Origin: an uncultured Candidatus Saccharibacteria bacterium
GTDB lineage: Bacteria > Patescibacteriota > Saccharimonadia > Saccharimonadales > Saccharimonadaceae
Assembly (NCBI GenBank): GCA_915070155.1
Contig: CAJZFK010000006.1
Span: forward strand, 1 to 15,391
DNA length: 15,391 bases
Direction: 5' to 3'
This document shows positions 1 to 6,569 of the stretch, in pieces (position 1 is the stretch's first letter; each line of letters begins with the position of its first letter). The position numbers and the translations under genes are program-made. Under the pieces are notes generated by a model. The model was not told the DNA's origin and searched no databases. It worked only from the letters and a program-made list of their open reading frames with translations.

Positions 1-2
1 TT

Positions 3-122
3 GACTTGAAAGTACAAGCTGCCTCAGCTTCAGTTGTTGCTGCCATCGAAAAAGCTGGTGGCTCATTCGAGAAAGTAGCTACACCTCTACGCCAAAGCGC
101 GAAAGAAGCTGAAGAGAAATAA
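3..122 (+). CDS. rplO: 50S ribosomal protein L15, C-terminal end (partial)
   Basis: The window opens inside this gene; 39 codons and the TAA stop are visible. The reading ends with an alpha/beta segment rich in Ala and Glu containing AIEKAGGSFEKV, which matches the usual L15 ending (SAIEAIEKAGG followed by a beta strand). L15 binds 23S rRNA in the large subunit. Its position directly before secY is the standard order of the spc operon. The start lies outside the window, so nothing can be said about its beginning. Unlike in many bacteria it does not run straight into secY: a terminator and a new promoter lie between them. Confidence 0.85.
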   Translation, partial: DLKVQAASASVVAAIEKAGGSFEKVATPLRQSAKEAEEK

Positions 123-140
123 TCTTTCTCGACAATGACA

Positions 141-173
141 AATCCCCTTCGGAAGAGAAGGGGATTTTCTTTT
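141..173 (+). terminator. Intrinsic terminator after rplO
   Basis: A perfect 10-bp stem (141-150 with 157-166), loop of six bases, is followed by a T-rich run TTCTTTT. It begins 18 bases after the rplO stop and should end the upstream ribosomal protein transcript before secY. Confidence 0.9.
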
Positions 174-225
174 GCTCTAAAGCCATGGTTTTATTAATAA
201 CGCATACGCTTTTATGTTTTTAGTA

Positions 226-254
226 TGGAAATATCCGCTAAGGTAATGTATAAT
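226..254 (+). promoter_or_regulatory. Promoter of secY
   Basis: A consensus -10 TATAAT lies at 249-254, with a 4/6 -35 (TGGAAA, 226-231) at exactly 17 bp spacing. Predicted transcription starts near 261, giving a roughly 36-base leader with the Shine-Dalgarno GAGGGG at 284-289 before the ATG at 297. Confidence 0.7.
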
Positions 255-296
255 TAACAGAGTTAAGAATTGTTAGTGACTATGAGGGGCTAAAAC

Positions 297-1772
297 ATGA
301 ATTGGAGAATAATTTTCCGCTCGCTGAAAAATAAAGATATGCAAAAACGACTATTTATCGTCGTGGGAATAATCGTTGTTTATCGATTATTGGCGCACAT
401 TCCAGTGCCATTGGCGGAACCAACGCAGCTGCGTAACGCGATTTCGTCGGTACTTGGGCAATCTGACCTCGGTGGTATCTTGAACTTGCTATCTGGTGGC
501 GCGTTGTCGAGCTTCTCTCTGGTGTTGGTTGGACTTAGCCCATTTATTACAGCTAGTATTATTATTCAGCTTCTAACCAAAGCCATTCCAAGGCTTGAGG
601 AACTACACAAAGATGGTGAATCTGGACGCCGAAAAATTCAGCAATGGACACGTGTTATTACTGTGCCACTTGCTATTGTCCAGTCAATCGCTTTCATCTT
701 CATCTTGAGACAAACAGTTCTTCAAGGCGGCAGTACGACATTGGCCGACCCTACGATGATGGAATGGATCGTTTCAATCACTTCAATGACGGCAGGCTCT
801 GTCCTTCTGATGTGGCTCGGCGAGTTGATCACTGAGCAGGGAATAGGCAACGGTATTTCTATCGTAATCTTCGCTGGTATTATCAGCCAATTGCCACAAA
901 TGCTCGCGTCATTAATCTCCTCGCTGTTCAACACCTCATCTGGCAGCTTAAACGTCTTCAACTGGTTCACTCTCCCTGTAAACCCAGTTATGTTTTGGAC
1001 AATATTAATCATGTCAATTGCCGGACTCATCGTCCTTTACTTCCTAGTTAAAATCAACGAAGCTCAGCGCGTCATTACAATTAACTACGCAAAGCGCGTT
1101 CATGGAAACAGTAATTACGGCGACGTAAAAAGCATTTTGCCGGTTAAGTTGATTGCTGCGGGAGTTATTCCGGTCATCTTCGCGGTTGCGTTCCTAAGCT
1201 TGCCGCAATTCGTTGGTCAAGTTATGAAAGCGTCTGGTAACGCCGACCTTCTACCGACCGCCAACAAACTTATTACTTGGTTCCAAGCCCCAAACGCCGG
1301 CTCGTTCACCGGCAGTACCGCAGAAGCATTTATTTACCCAACCCTATACTTCATCTTGGTTATCGCCTTTACGTATTTCTACACCGGAATCGTCTTTAAC
1401 GCTAACGAAATTGCCGAAAATTTACAGAAGCAGGGCGGATTTATTGAAGGCGTGCGTCCGGGCGCTCAGACTGAAAAATACCTTATGAGAACTGTCAATC
1501 GCTTGATTTTGTTCGGTTCAATCGTCCTGGGAATCGTGGCTATTTTGCCATTCGTCGCGGAATATCTCACGTACAATTTAACGGGCTTGCAAGGTTTACG
1601 TTTGTCAATCGGTGGTACTGGAATCTTGATTGTCGTATCAGTTGCCCTTGAGACTCTGCGACAAGTCAACTCTCGTGCGCTGATGGTTACATATGACGAC
1701 TTTGATCCAGACGAGTTGCTTGATAGTGACAAAAAGAAGAGTAAGAAGCGTCGTTTGTTTAAGAAAAAATAA
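297..1772 (+). CDS. secY: Protein translocase subunit SecY
   Basis: This encodes the channel-forming subunit of the SecYEG translocon in the inner membrane, which exports unfolded proteins with SecA and inserts membrane proteins. The 491-residue product has the family layout of about ten membrane segments. The first begins near residue 18, and a plug-like, Gly/Leu/Ser-rich segment follows around residues 45-75. The cytoplasmic loop with KRVHGNSNYGDVKSILPVKL precedes AAGVIPVIFA, a typical SecY block. It is longer than E. coli SecY (443 aa), partly because of a cytoplasmic tail that is extremely basic (KKKSKKRRLFKKK). The start is supported by GAGGGG seven bases upstream. It has its own promoter and terminator, so it is probably monocistronic. 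Confidence 0.97.
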   Translation: MNWRIIFRSLKNKDMQKRLFIVVGIIVVYRLLAHIPVPLAEPTQLRNAISSVLGQSDLGGILNLLSGGALSSFSLVLVGLSPFITASIIIQLLTKAIPRLEELHKDGESGRRKIQQWTRVITVPLAIVQSIAFIFILRQTVLQGGSTTLADPTMMEWIVSITSMTAGSVLLMWLGELITEQGIGNGISIVIFAGIISQLPQMLASLISSLFNTSSGSLNVFNWFTLPVNPVMFWTILIMSIAGLIVLYFLVKINEAQRVITINYAKRVHGNSNYGDVKSILPVKLIAAGVIPVIFAVAFLSLPQFVGQVMKASGNADLLPTANKLITWFQAPNAGSFTGSTAEAFIYPTLYFILVIAFTYFYTGIVFNANEIAENLQKQGGFIEGVRPGAQTEKYLMRTVNRLILFGSIVLGIVAILPFVAEYLTYNLTGLQGLRLSIGGTGILIVVSVALETLRQVNSRALMVTYDDFDPDELLDSDKKKSKKRRLFKKK

Positions 1773-1780
1773 TTGACATT

Positions 1781-1814
1781 AAAAATCCCCGCCGAAAAGC
1801 GGGGAATTCTTTTT
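1781..1814. terminator. Bidirectional terminator between secY and the converging gene
   Basis: The 6-bp G+C stem (1787-1792 with 1799-1804, loop CGAAAA) is flanked by AAAAAT on the left and a T-rich run ending in TTTTT (1810-1814) on the right. On the plus strand it follows secY. On the minus strand the hairpin is followed by ATTTTT and lies just after the stop of the 1824-2399 gene, so it can serve both. Confidence 0.85.
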
Positions 1815-1823
1815 GTGAATGGA

Positions 1824-2399
1824 TTATCGTATTTTGTAATCGTAAGATAAATTATCGCCAGCTTTTTTCTCATTTTGACAGACTGGCGCAATTTCATTAC
1901 TAATGTTATTTTCATCAACCATCTTACAGCTCGGAATTTCAAATAGGTTAAATTCATTGGTTGGGGAAATCGCTTTCCACCCGTCGTCTTTCTTAATTGC
2001 GAACATTCGCGCCGCAGAATTGCCGCAACCATAGCCCAGCAACAACTGTTTCTCGTCCTGGGAATGGGCAATTACCGCAGCTACGCCGTTGTTATCCTTA
2101 CAGCCCGACTTCTTTACATCTGCCTTCAGAAAATCGCGAAGCTCTTGCGTGGCTGAATCGTTGCGAATAACCGCTTTGTCTCCTTCAATTCGAAAGACCA
2201 AAGACCCCAAGTTCACAGATCCATTATCAACCTTTTCCACTGTTTGAGACGTCTTGTCGGAAGTTTGGTGGGCGTGTAATAAAATTACGCCAATAACTAT
2301 CACTATCAAAGCCGTCACCAGACCGATTAGCGCTGCGGTCATTATCTCATTCTTCGATTTTGTAACCTTAAAGTTTGCTGGTTTTTTCTTGCTTGCCAT
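1824..2399 (-). CDS. Membrane-anchored protein of unknown function with four cysteines
   Basis: I do not recognise this 191-residue protein. It has a basic N-terminus (MASKKKPANFKVTKSK), a single strong membrane segment at about residues 19-42, and a soluble part that should face outside by the positive-inside rule. That part has exactly four cysteines (100, 125, 158, 174), enough for two disulfides, and alternating polar/hydrophobic stretches suggesting a beta-rich small domain. The start is supported by AAGGAT about six bases upstream and a consensus extended -10 (TGCTATAAT, read on the minus strand at 2438-2430). It converges on secY and diverges from infA, in a slot where adk and map sit in many other genomes. 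A role in the cell envelope is inference from topology only. Confidence 0.8.
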   Translation of the reverse strand: MASKKKPANFKVTKSKNEIMTAALIGLVTALIVIVIGVILLHAHQTSDKTSQTVEKVDNGSVNLGSLVFRIEGDKAVIRNDSATQELRDFLKADVKKSGCKDNNGVAAVIAHSQDEKQLLLGYGCGNSAARMFAIKKDDGWKAISPTNEFNLFEIPSCKMVDENNISNEIAPVCQNEKKAGDNLSYDYKIR

Positions 2400-2429
2400 A
2401 AAAATCCTTATGTTAAATTTGATAGCACA

Positions 2430-2438
2430 ATTATAGCA
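2430..2438 (-). promoter_or_regulatory. Extended -10 promoter of the 1824-2399 gene
   Basis: Read on the minus strand, TGCTATAAT is a full extended -10 element (TGn plus TATAAT). No good -35 is visible at the usual distance, which is acceptable for extended -10 promoters. The predicted leader is about 24 bases with a Shine-Dalgarno-like AAGGAT. Confidence 0.65.
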
Positions 2439-2460
2439 CTTAAATTTACGGCGAAAACCC

Positions 2461-2489
2461 TTGTCAAACTGTGTTTAGTACTGTATAAT
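2461..2489 (+). promoter_or_regulatory. Promoter of the infA-rpsI operon
   Basis: TTGTCA (2461-2466, 5/6 match) and TATAAT (2484-2489, 6/6) are separated by exactly 17 bp. This is one of the two best promoters in the window and sits at the head of the nine-gene translation/transcription operon. Transcription should start near 2495, only about 10 bases before the infA ATG. Confidence 0.85.
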
Positions 2490-2504
2490 TGACAACTGTA
2501 ACTT

Positions 2505-2747
2505 ATGGCGAGTCAAAAGGAAGTCATCAAAATGGTAGGAAAGGTAGTGGAAGCACTGCCTAATACTCAATTTAAGGTGGAACTGGAGAATGGCCATAGT
2601 ATCATCGCGCACATTTCAGGACGAATGCGCAAGCATTATATTCGTCTGGTGCCTGGTGATAAGGTTGAGGTTGAGATGACCCCTTACGATCTTACAAAGG
2701 GACGAATCAGCTTCCGCCTACGTGACGATCGACCTCAAGGTCGGTAG
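2505..2747 (+). CDS. infA: Translation initiation factor IF-1
   Basis: IF-1 binds the 30S A site during initiation. The 80-residue product carries the single OB-fold with the family signatures VVEALPNTQFKVELENGH, AHISGRMRKHYIRLVPGDKV and PYDLTKGRISFR, matching full-length bacterial IF-1 (about 72 aa) plus a few residues at both ends. The next in-frame Met (2532) would leave MVGKVVEAL and cut into the first strand region, so the ATG at 2505 is preferred. The start has no Shine-Dalgarno, and the predicted transcript leader is only about 10 bases. It heads the run to rpsI. Confidence 0.96.
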   Translation: MASQKEVIKMVGKVVEALPNTQFKVELENGHSIIAHISGRMRKHYIRLVPGDKVEVEMTPYDLTKGRISFRLRDDRPQGR

Positions 2748-2801
2748 TTAAATATTAACGGTAATCTCGGGTTTACTCGGGAAGGGAGATTTAAGCACTT
2801 T

Positions 2802-2918
2802 ATGAAAGTTCGTGCAGGTGTGAAAAAAATCAGTCCCGATGATAAGTTCGTTCGCCGCAAAGGCCGACTATATATCATCAACAAGAAAAAACCTAAGAAT
2901 AAGCAAAGGCAGGGTTAA
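2802..2918 (+). CDS. rpmJ: 50S ribosomal protein L36, zinc-free form
   Basis: This 38-residue ORF starts MKVRAGVKKI and ends KNKQRQG, the hallmark ends of L36, with the central FVRRKGRLYII strand. L36 is a small protein of the large subunit next to 23S rRNA. Classic L36 holds a zinc ion with three Cys and one His (CxxC, then C, then H). Here the equivalent positions appear to be Ser11, Asp14, Asn27 and Asn33, and the protein contains no Cys or His at all. One residue is inserted before the last ligand position. It lies 54 bases after infA with a GAAGGGAGA-type site upstream, and its stop is two bases before rpsM. Confidence 0.95.
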   Translation: MKVRAGVKKISPDDKFVRRKGRLYIINKKKPKNKQRQG

Positions 2919-2920
2919 GC

Positions 2921-3307
2921 ATGGCTCGAATTGCTGGGGTAGTTATCCCAACAGAGAAGCAGGTGCAAATTGCGCTCACCTATATTTACGGTATTGGGCC
3001 AAAGCACGCTTCGAGCATCCTTGCGGCGGCTAAAATTGAGCCGACCACTCGGGTGAAAGATCTCACCGAGGCTGAAGAAAACAAGATTCGCGAAATTATT
3101 GACAGCGAATACACCGTTGAAGGTGATCTCCAGCGCTTGGTGACAAACAATATTAAGCGCTTGAAGGATATCAACGCCTATCGCGGTCTTCGCCACAAAG
3201 CAGGACTGCCAACACGCGGACAGCGGACTCGTACGAATGCACGAACTCGCAAGGGTCGCGCCATCGCCGTGGGCGGTACACAACCAAAAGCAGCAAGTAA
3301 GACCTAA
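2921..3307 (+). CDS. rpsM: 30S ribosomal protein S13
   Basis: S13 sits in the head of the small subunit, contacting P-site tRNA and the bridge to the large subunit. The 128-residue product has the family start ARIAGVVIPTEKQVQIALTY, the helix-hairpin-helix YGIGPKHASSIL, and the basic tail GLRHKAGLPTRGQRTRTNARTRKG. The Shine-Dalgarno comes from the end of rpmJ (AGGCAGGG). It lies two bases after the rpmJ stop, so the two are almost certainly translated from one message. Confidence 0.97.
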   Translation: MARIAGVVIPTEKQVQIALTYIYGIGPKHASSILAAAKIEPTTRVKDLTEAEENKIREIIDSEYTVEGDLQRLVTNNIKRLKDINAYRGLRHKAGLPTRGQRTRTNARTRKGRAIAVGGTQPKAASKT

Positions 3308-3322
3308 AGAAAGGACTAAGAA

Positions 3323-3712
3323 ATGGCAGACGCAAAATCTACCAAGAAGAAGCAGCGCCGATCAGTCCCAGCTGGTCAGCTGCACATTCAGGCAACATTT
3401 AACAATACTATCGTTACTTTTTCCGACAAGAAGGGTAACGTACTAACCGCTTCATCAGCTGGTGCATGTGGTTTCCGTGGAAGTAAAAAAGGTACAGCCT
3501 ATGCTTCACAGGTTGCTGCTGAAAAAGCTGCTGAAGCTGCGAAAACTCAATATGGCTTGAAATCTGTTGACGTTTTCGTGAAAGGTGTCGGCTTAGGACG
3601 TGATGCCGCTATTCGTGCGGTCAGCGCATTCGACATCTCAGTAGAAAGCATTAAGGACGTAACTGGCGTGCCTCACGGTGGCGTTCGTCCACGAAAGGCA
3701 CGGAGGGCATAA
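3323..3712 (+). CDS. rpsK: 30S ribosomal protein S11
   Basis: S11 is part of the 30S platform near the mRNA exit. The 129-residue protein contains HIQATFNNTIVTFSDKKGN, GACGFRGSKKGTAYASQVAAE and the strongly conserved C-terminal GVPHGGVRPRKARR. A lysine-rich N-terminal arm of about 15 residues precedes the fold, normal for the family. Upstream AAAGGAC provides a ribosome site. It ends two bases before rpsD. Confidence 0.97.
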   Translation: MADAKSTKKKQRRSVPAGQLHIQATFNNTIVTFSDKKGNVLTASSAGACGFRGSKKGTAYASQVAAEKAAEAAKTQYGLKSVDVFVKGVGLGRDAAIRAVSAFDISVESIKDVTGVPHGGVRPRKARRA

Positions 3713-3714
3713 TT

Positions 3715-4335
3715 ATGGCACGAGATAATTCACCAATTGTCAAGCAAAGCCGCCGCGAAGGTTATGCGCTTCATCCAAAAGCACATAAAATTTTGGCGAA
3801 AAAATCTGGTATTCCAGGTCAGCACGCACATGGCCGCCAGAACAAGCCAAGTCTATACGCTACACAGCTTCGTGAAAAGCAGAAGGTTCGTCGCTTGTAC
3901 GGTCTAGTCGAGAAGCAGTTTGCTCGCTTGATGGACGAAGCAACACGCGCTCAAGAAGGTTTGGCAGGCGAAAACTTGTTGAAACTATTAGAGCGCCGCT
4001 TAGATAACGTTGTTTATCGTTCTGGATTTGCCGTATCACGCCGCGCAGCTCGTCAACTAGTTAGCCACGGACACTTTGAATTGAACGGCCGACGCGTCGA
4101 TATTCCATCGATTCGCGTTAAAGCTGGCGATGTCATCACGGTTCGTCCAAAGAGTACCAAGTCAGAGTACTTTACGCGAATTGACGATGTAATCAACAAT
4201 TCAGTCCAAGGTCCACTAAGCTGGCTAAAAGCTGATAGCAAGAAGCTGAAGATTGAAGTAACTGGTTTGCCAAAGCGCGAGGAAGCAGAAGCTGACATCA
4301 ACGAGCAATTAATTGTTGAGTATTACTCACGATAA
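3715..4335 (+). CDS. rpsD: 30S ribosomal protein S4, cysteine-free form
   Basis: S4 is a primary 16S rRNA-binding protein that starts assembly of the small-subunit body. The 206-residue product has the N-terminal domain with PGQHAHGRQNKPSLYATQLREKQKVRRLYG, followed by the S4 RNA-binding domain (LERRLDNVVYRSGFAVSRRAARQLVSHGHFELNGRRVDIPS, split here over residues about 90-135) and the usual IVEYYSR end. The N-terminus has no zinc-binding cysteines, so it is the common C-minus form. GGAGGG in the rpsK tail serves as its Shine-Dalgarno. In E. coli S4 represses this operon by binding its message; no such site can be shown here. Confidence 0.97.
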   Translation: MARDNSPIVKQSRREGYALHPKAHKILAKKSGIPGQHAHGRQNKPSLYATQLREKQKVRRLYGLVEKQFARLMDEATRAQEGLAGENLLKLLERRLDNVVYRSGFAVSRRAARQLVSHGHFELNGRRVDIPSIRVKAGDVITVRPKSTKSEYFTRIDDVINNSVQGPLSWLKADSKKLKIEVTGLPKREEAEADINEQLIVEYYSR

Positions 4336-4356
4336 AAGAAGGGTTAGGGAAGAATT

Positions 4357-5280
4357 ATGGCAAAAGCAATTTACAATCCAGCACTCGCGAGCGTTGATGA
4401 TATTTCAGAAACCAGTGCTACTTTTCTAATCGAGCCACTTCACCCAGGCTACGGTAATACTCTTGGTAACTCATTGCGACGTGTTCTATTGTCAAGCGTT
4501 CGCGGTGGCGCGGTTGTGGCTTTCAGGATTGAAGGCGCAACTCACGAGTTTACTACTGTTGAAGGCATCAAAGAAGATGTTGTCGACATTATGTTGAACT
4601 TGAAGAACGTTCACCTACGCGTATTTACTGACGATCCAGTTGAACTACGCATTGAGAAAACTGGCGCCGGCGAAGTAACTGCCGCTGACATTAAAACTAA
4701 TGCTGACGTTGAAGTCGTTAACCCAGAGCAAGTAATTGCTACAATCGACGACCCAAACAAGCATTTGGTTATGGATTTGGTAGTTGAGGCAGGTTGCGGT
4801 TATCAGACAATTGAAGAGTCAAGTGAAAAGCGTTTACACAGTGACATGATTGCTATTGACGCAATGTACTCACCAGTTCTACGCGTTCGCTACAAAGTCG
4901 ACTCAACTCGTGTTGGTCAGGAGACAAACTTGGATAAATTGGCAATCACTATTGAAACTAACGGCACAATCACACCTCGTGAGGCGTTCGAAGAAGCAGC
5001 AGCGATTCTTGTCAATCAATACACAGCTTTGGCTGGCAACACGATGGTAACTGGCGCACCAGCACTTGGCGCAGCTAAGGAAGACGAAGAGTCAGAGCTA
5101 GCAATGCCAATCGAAGAGCTAAACTTAAGCGCCCGCACGACGAACGCGCTAATTAACAATGAAATCCGCACTATTCGCGATTTGGTAACTTTGACTGAGC
5201 AAGATTTGCGAGAATTGAAAGGTTTCGGTTCAAAGGCACTAGACGAAGTACGTGACAAGATGGCGGAGTTGGAGTTTTAA
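4357..5280 (+). CDS. rpoA: RNA polymerase subunit alpha
   Basis: The alpha dimer is the assembly platform of RNA polymerase, and its C-terminal domain contacts UP elements and activators. The N-terminal domain (to about residue 225) contains FLIEPLHPGYGNTLGNSLRRVLLSS, the conserved dimer-interface block, then a short acidic linker. The C-terminal domain (about 248-307) has IEELNLSARTTNALI with Arg260 and Asn263 at the places of the DNA-contacting R265 and N268 of E. coli, and ELKGFGSKALDEV with its helix-hairpin-helix. At 307 residues it is slightly shorter than the 329 of E. coli, but both domains look intact. GGGAAG lies a few bases before the ATG. Confidence 0.97.
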   Translation: MAKAIYNPALASVDDISETSATFLIEPLHPGYGNTLGNSLRRVLLSSVRGGAVVAFRIEGATHEFTTVEGIKEDVVDIMLNLKNVHLRVFTDDPVELRIEKTGAGEVTAADIKTNADVEVVNPEQVIATIDDPNKHLVMDLVVEAGCGYQTIEESSEKRLHSDMIAIDAMYSPVLRVRYKVDSTRVGQETNLDKLAITIETNGTITPREAFEEAAAILVNQYTALAGNTMVTGAPALGAAKEDEESELAMPIEELNLSARTTNALINNEIRTIRDLVTLTEQDLRELKGFGSKALDEVRDKMAELEF

Positions 5281-5282
5281 CT

Positions 5283-5669
5283 ATGCATAGACACGGATAT
5301 CAAGGGCGCAAGTTCGGCCGCGAGCGTGATCAGCGACGAGCCCTACTCAAAGGTCTGGCTACCAGCTTGGTTGAGTACGGAAAAATCGAGACCACCTTGC
5401 CAAAGGCTAAGGAACTAAAGCGTCACATTGAAAAAATCATCACCAAGGCTAAAAAGGGCGACCTAGCAAGCCGACGTCAGGTGATTGCAGCATTAAGCAC
5501 ACGCGCCGCTGCTTACAAACTAGTTGATGAAATCGCGCCACAGCTAAGTGGTCGAACCAGCGGACACGTTCGCGTTGAACGAACACGTTTGCGAGTTGGC
5601 GACGGCGCTCAAATGGCGATTATCGAGTTTGTTGACGATATTAAACCAATGCCAAAGGAAGGAAAATAA
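5283..5669 (+). CDS. rplQ: 50S ribosomal protein L17
   Basis: L17 lies near the peptide exit tunnel on the large subunit. The 128-residue protein starts with the diagnostic MHRHGYQGRKFGRERDQRRALLKGLATSLVEYGKIETT, continues with LPKAKELKRHIEKIITKAK, and ends with the strand carrying GDGAQMAIIEFVD. Length is normal (E. coli 127). Only two bases separate it from rpoA, whose last codons (GGAGTTGGAG) can supply the ribosome site, as in the alpha operon of most bacteria. Confidence 0.97.
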   Translation: MHRHGYQGRKFGRERDQRRALLKGLATSLVEYGKIETTLPKAKELKRHIEKIITKAKKGDLASRRQVIAALSTRAAAYKLVDEIAPQLSGRTSGHVRVERTRLRVGDGAQMAIIEFVDDIKPMPKEGK

Positions 5670-5670
5670 G

Positions 5671-6102
5671 ATGAAGACTTATTCACAAAAACCATCTGAA
5701 GTTTCTCGCCGTTGGGTATTGTTTGACGCTAGCGAATTACCACTTGGACGTTTGGCTACAGAAATTGCCAAGCATTTGACTGGTAAATACAAGCCAACTT
5801 ACACTCCTCACATTGACGGTGGCGACTACGTAGTTGTTATCAATGCTGCGCAAACAGTCGTTACTGGATACAAGGAAACTGATAAGTATTACTATCGCCA
5901 CAGTGGTTTCCCAGGTGGAATTAAGGAAACGCAATTCAAAGAAATGCGTGAACGCCACCCAGAGCGAATTATTGAAGAAGCTGTTAAAGGTATGTTGCCA
6001 AAGAACAAATTGCAAGCAGAGCGCCTAAAGCGTCTACGCATTTTTGCTGGCAGCGACCACGCTCACACAGCACAAACACCAGAGAAAGTTGAGGTGAAGT
6101 AA
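5671..6102 (+). CDS. rplM: 50S ribosomal protein L13
   Basis: L13 is an early assembly protein of the large subunit. The true start is the ATG at 5671, one base after the rplQ stop. An earlier in-frame ATG at 5548 would add 41 residues overlapping rplQ that bear no resemblance to L13. From 5671 the 143 residues match the family length and contain RRWVLFDASELPLGRLATEIAKHLTGK, the TPHIDGGDYVVVINA strand, YRHSGFPGG, and GMLPKNKLQAERLKRLRIF. AAGGAAGG in the rplQ end gives the ribosome site. Confidence 0.97.
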   Translation: MKTYSQKPSEVSRRWVLFDASELPLGRLATEIAKHLTGKYKPTYTPHIDGGDYVVVINAAQTVVTGYKETDKYYYRHSGFPGGIKETQFKEMRERHPERIIEEAVKGMLPKNKLQAERLKRLRIFAGSDHAHTAQTPEKVEVK

Positions 6103-6103
6103 T

Positions 6104-6499
6104 ATGGCTGATACTTATTTCTACGGCTTAGGTCGACGCAAAAGTGCTTCAGCAAGCGTTCGATTGCTTCCTGGAAAAGGCACTATCACTATCAACGGCA
6201 AACCTGCCGCTGAGTATCTGGACGGCAACAAAACCTTACTAGCAGAAGTAACCGATCCACTTGCAATTGTCAGCAAGCAAAAAGAATTCGACGTTACTAT
6301 CCTAGTTAAGGGCGGCGGCTTAGCTGGTCAAGTTGACGCTATCAAGCTTGGTATCGCAAAAGCTTTGACAGCTGCTCACGCTGACCTGCGTCCAGTTCTG
6401 AAGAAGGCTGAGCTATTGAAGCGTGATCCACGCGAGAAAGAGCGCAAGAAGTACGGTCTTCGTTCTGCTCGTAAGCGCGAACAATTCTCTAAGCGTTAG
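6104..6499 (+). CDS. rpsI: 30S ribosomal protein S9
   Basis: S9 sits in the 30S head, and its C-terminal tail reaches the P-site tRNA. The 131 residues begin with YFYGLGRRKSASASVRLLPGKGTITING, include GGGLAGQVDAIKLGIAKAL, and finish with KKYGLRSARKREQFSKR, whose terminal SKR is the P-site contact in known structures. GAGGTGA five bases upstream is a good Shine-Dalgarno, overlapping the end of rplM. It is the last gene of the long operon before a terminator. Confidence 0.97.
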   Translation: MADTYFYGLGRRKSASASVRLLPGKGTITINGKPAAEYLDGNKTLLAEVTDPLAIVSKQKEFDVTILVKGGGLAGQVDAIKLGIAKALTAAHADLRPVLKKAELLKRDPREKERKKYGLRSARKREQFSKR

Positions 6500-6517
6500 T
6501 ACAGAAAAGGCTATCAC

Positions 6518-6552
6518 AAAATACTCCGTTTCACATGCAGGCGGAGTATTTT
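6518..6552 (+). terminator. Terminator hairpin after rpsI
   Basis: An 11-bp perfect inverted repeat (6518-6528 with 6542-6552), loop of 13 bases, begins 19 bases after the rpsI stop. The 3' arm ends in TTTT; the pure U-run is short, so termination may be moderate. It separates the ribosomal operon from the next promoter. Confidence 0.7.
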
Positions 6553-6557
6553 CATAG

Positions 6558-6563
6558 TATACT
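6558..6563 (+). promoter_or_regulatory. -10 box of the hydrolase-CYTH-grpB operon, leaderless start
   Basis: TATACT lies only six bases before the ATG at 6570, so normal start-site spacing puts the first transcribed base at or next to the A of the start codon. There is no room for a Shine-Dalgarno. The -35 region is weak. Confidence 0.6.
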
Positions 6564-6569
6564 AAAAAT

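Noticed and set aside
1466..2071. Long minus-strand ORF of 201 codons across the end of secY
   Set aside because: It is antisense to the well-supported secY end and to the 1824-2399 gene in another frame, runs through the bidirectional terminator, and has low-complexity basic content with no family likeness.
5548..5670. Upstream extension of the rplM frame to an ATG at 5548
   Set aside because: The extra 41 residues overlap rplQ and do not resemble L13; the ATG at 5671 has a ribosome site and gives the normal length.
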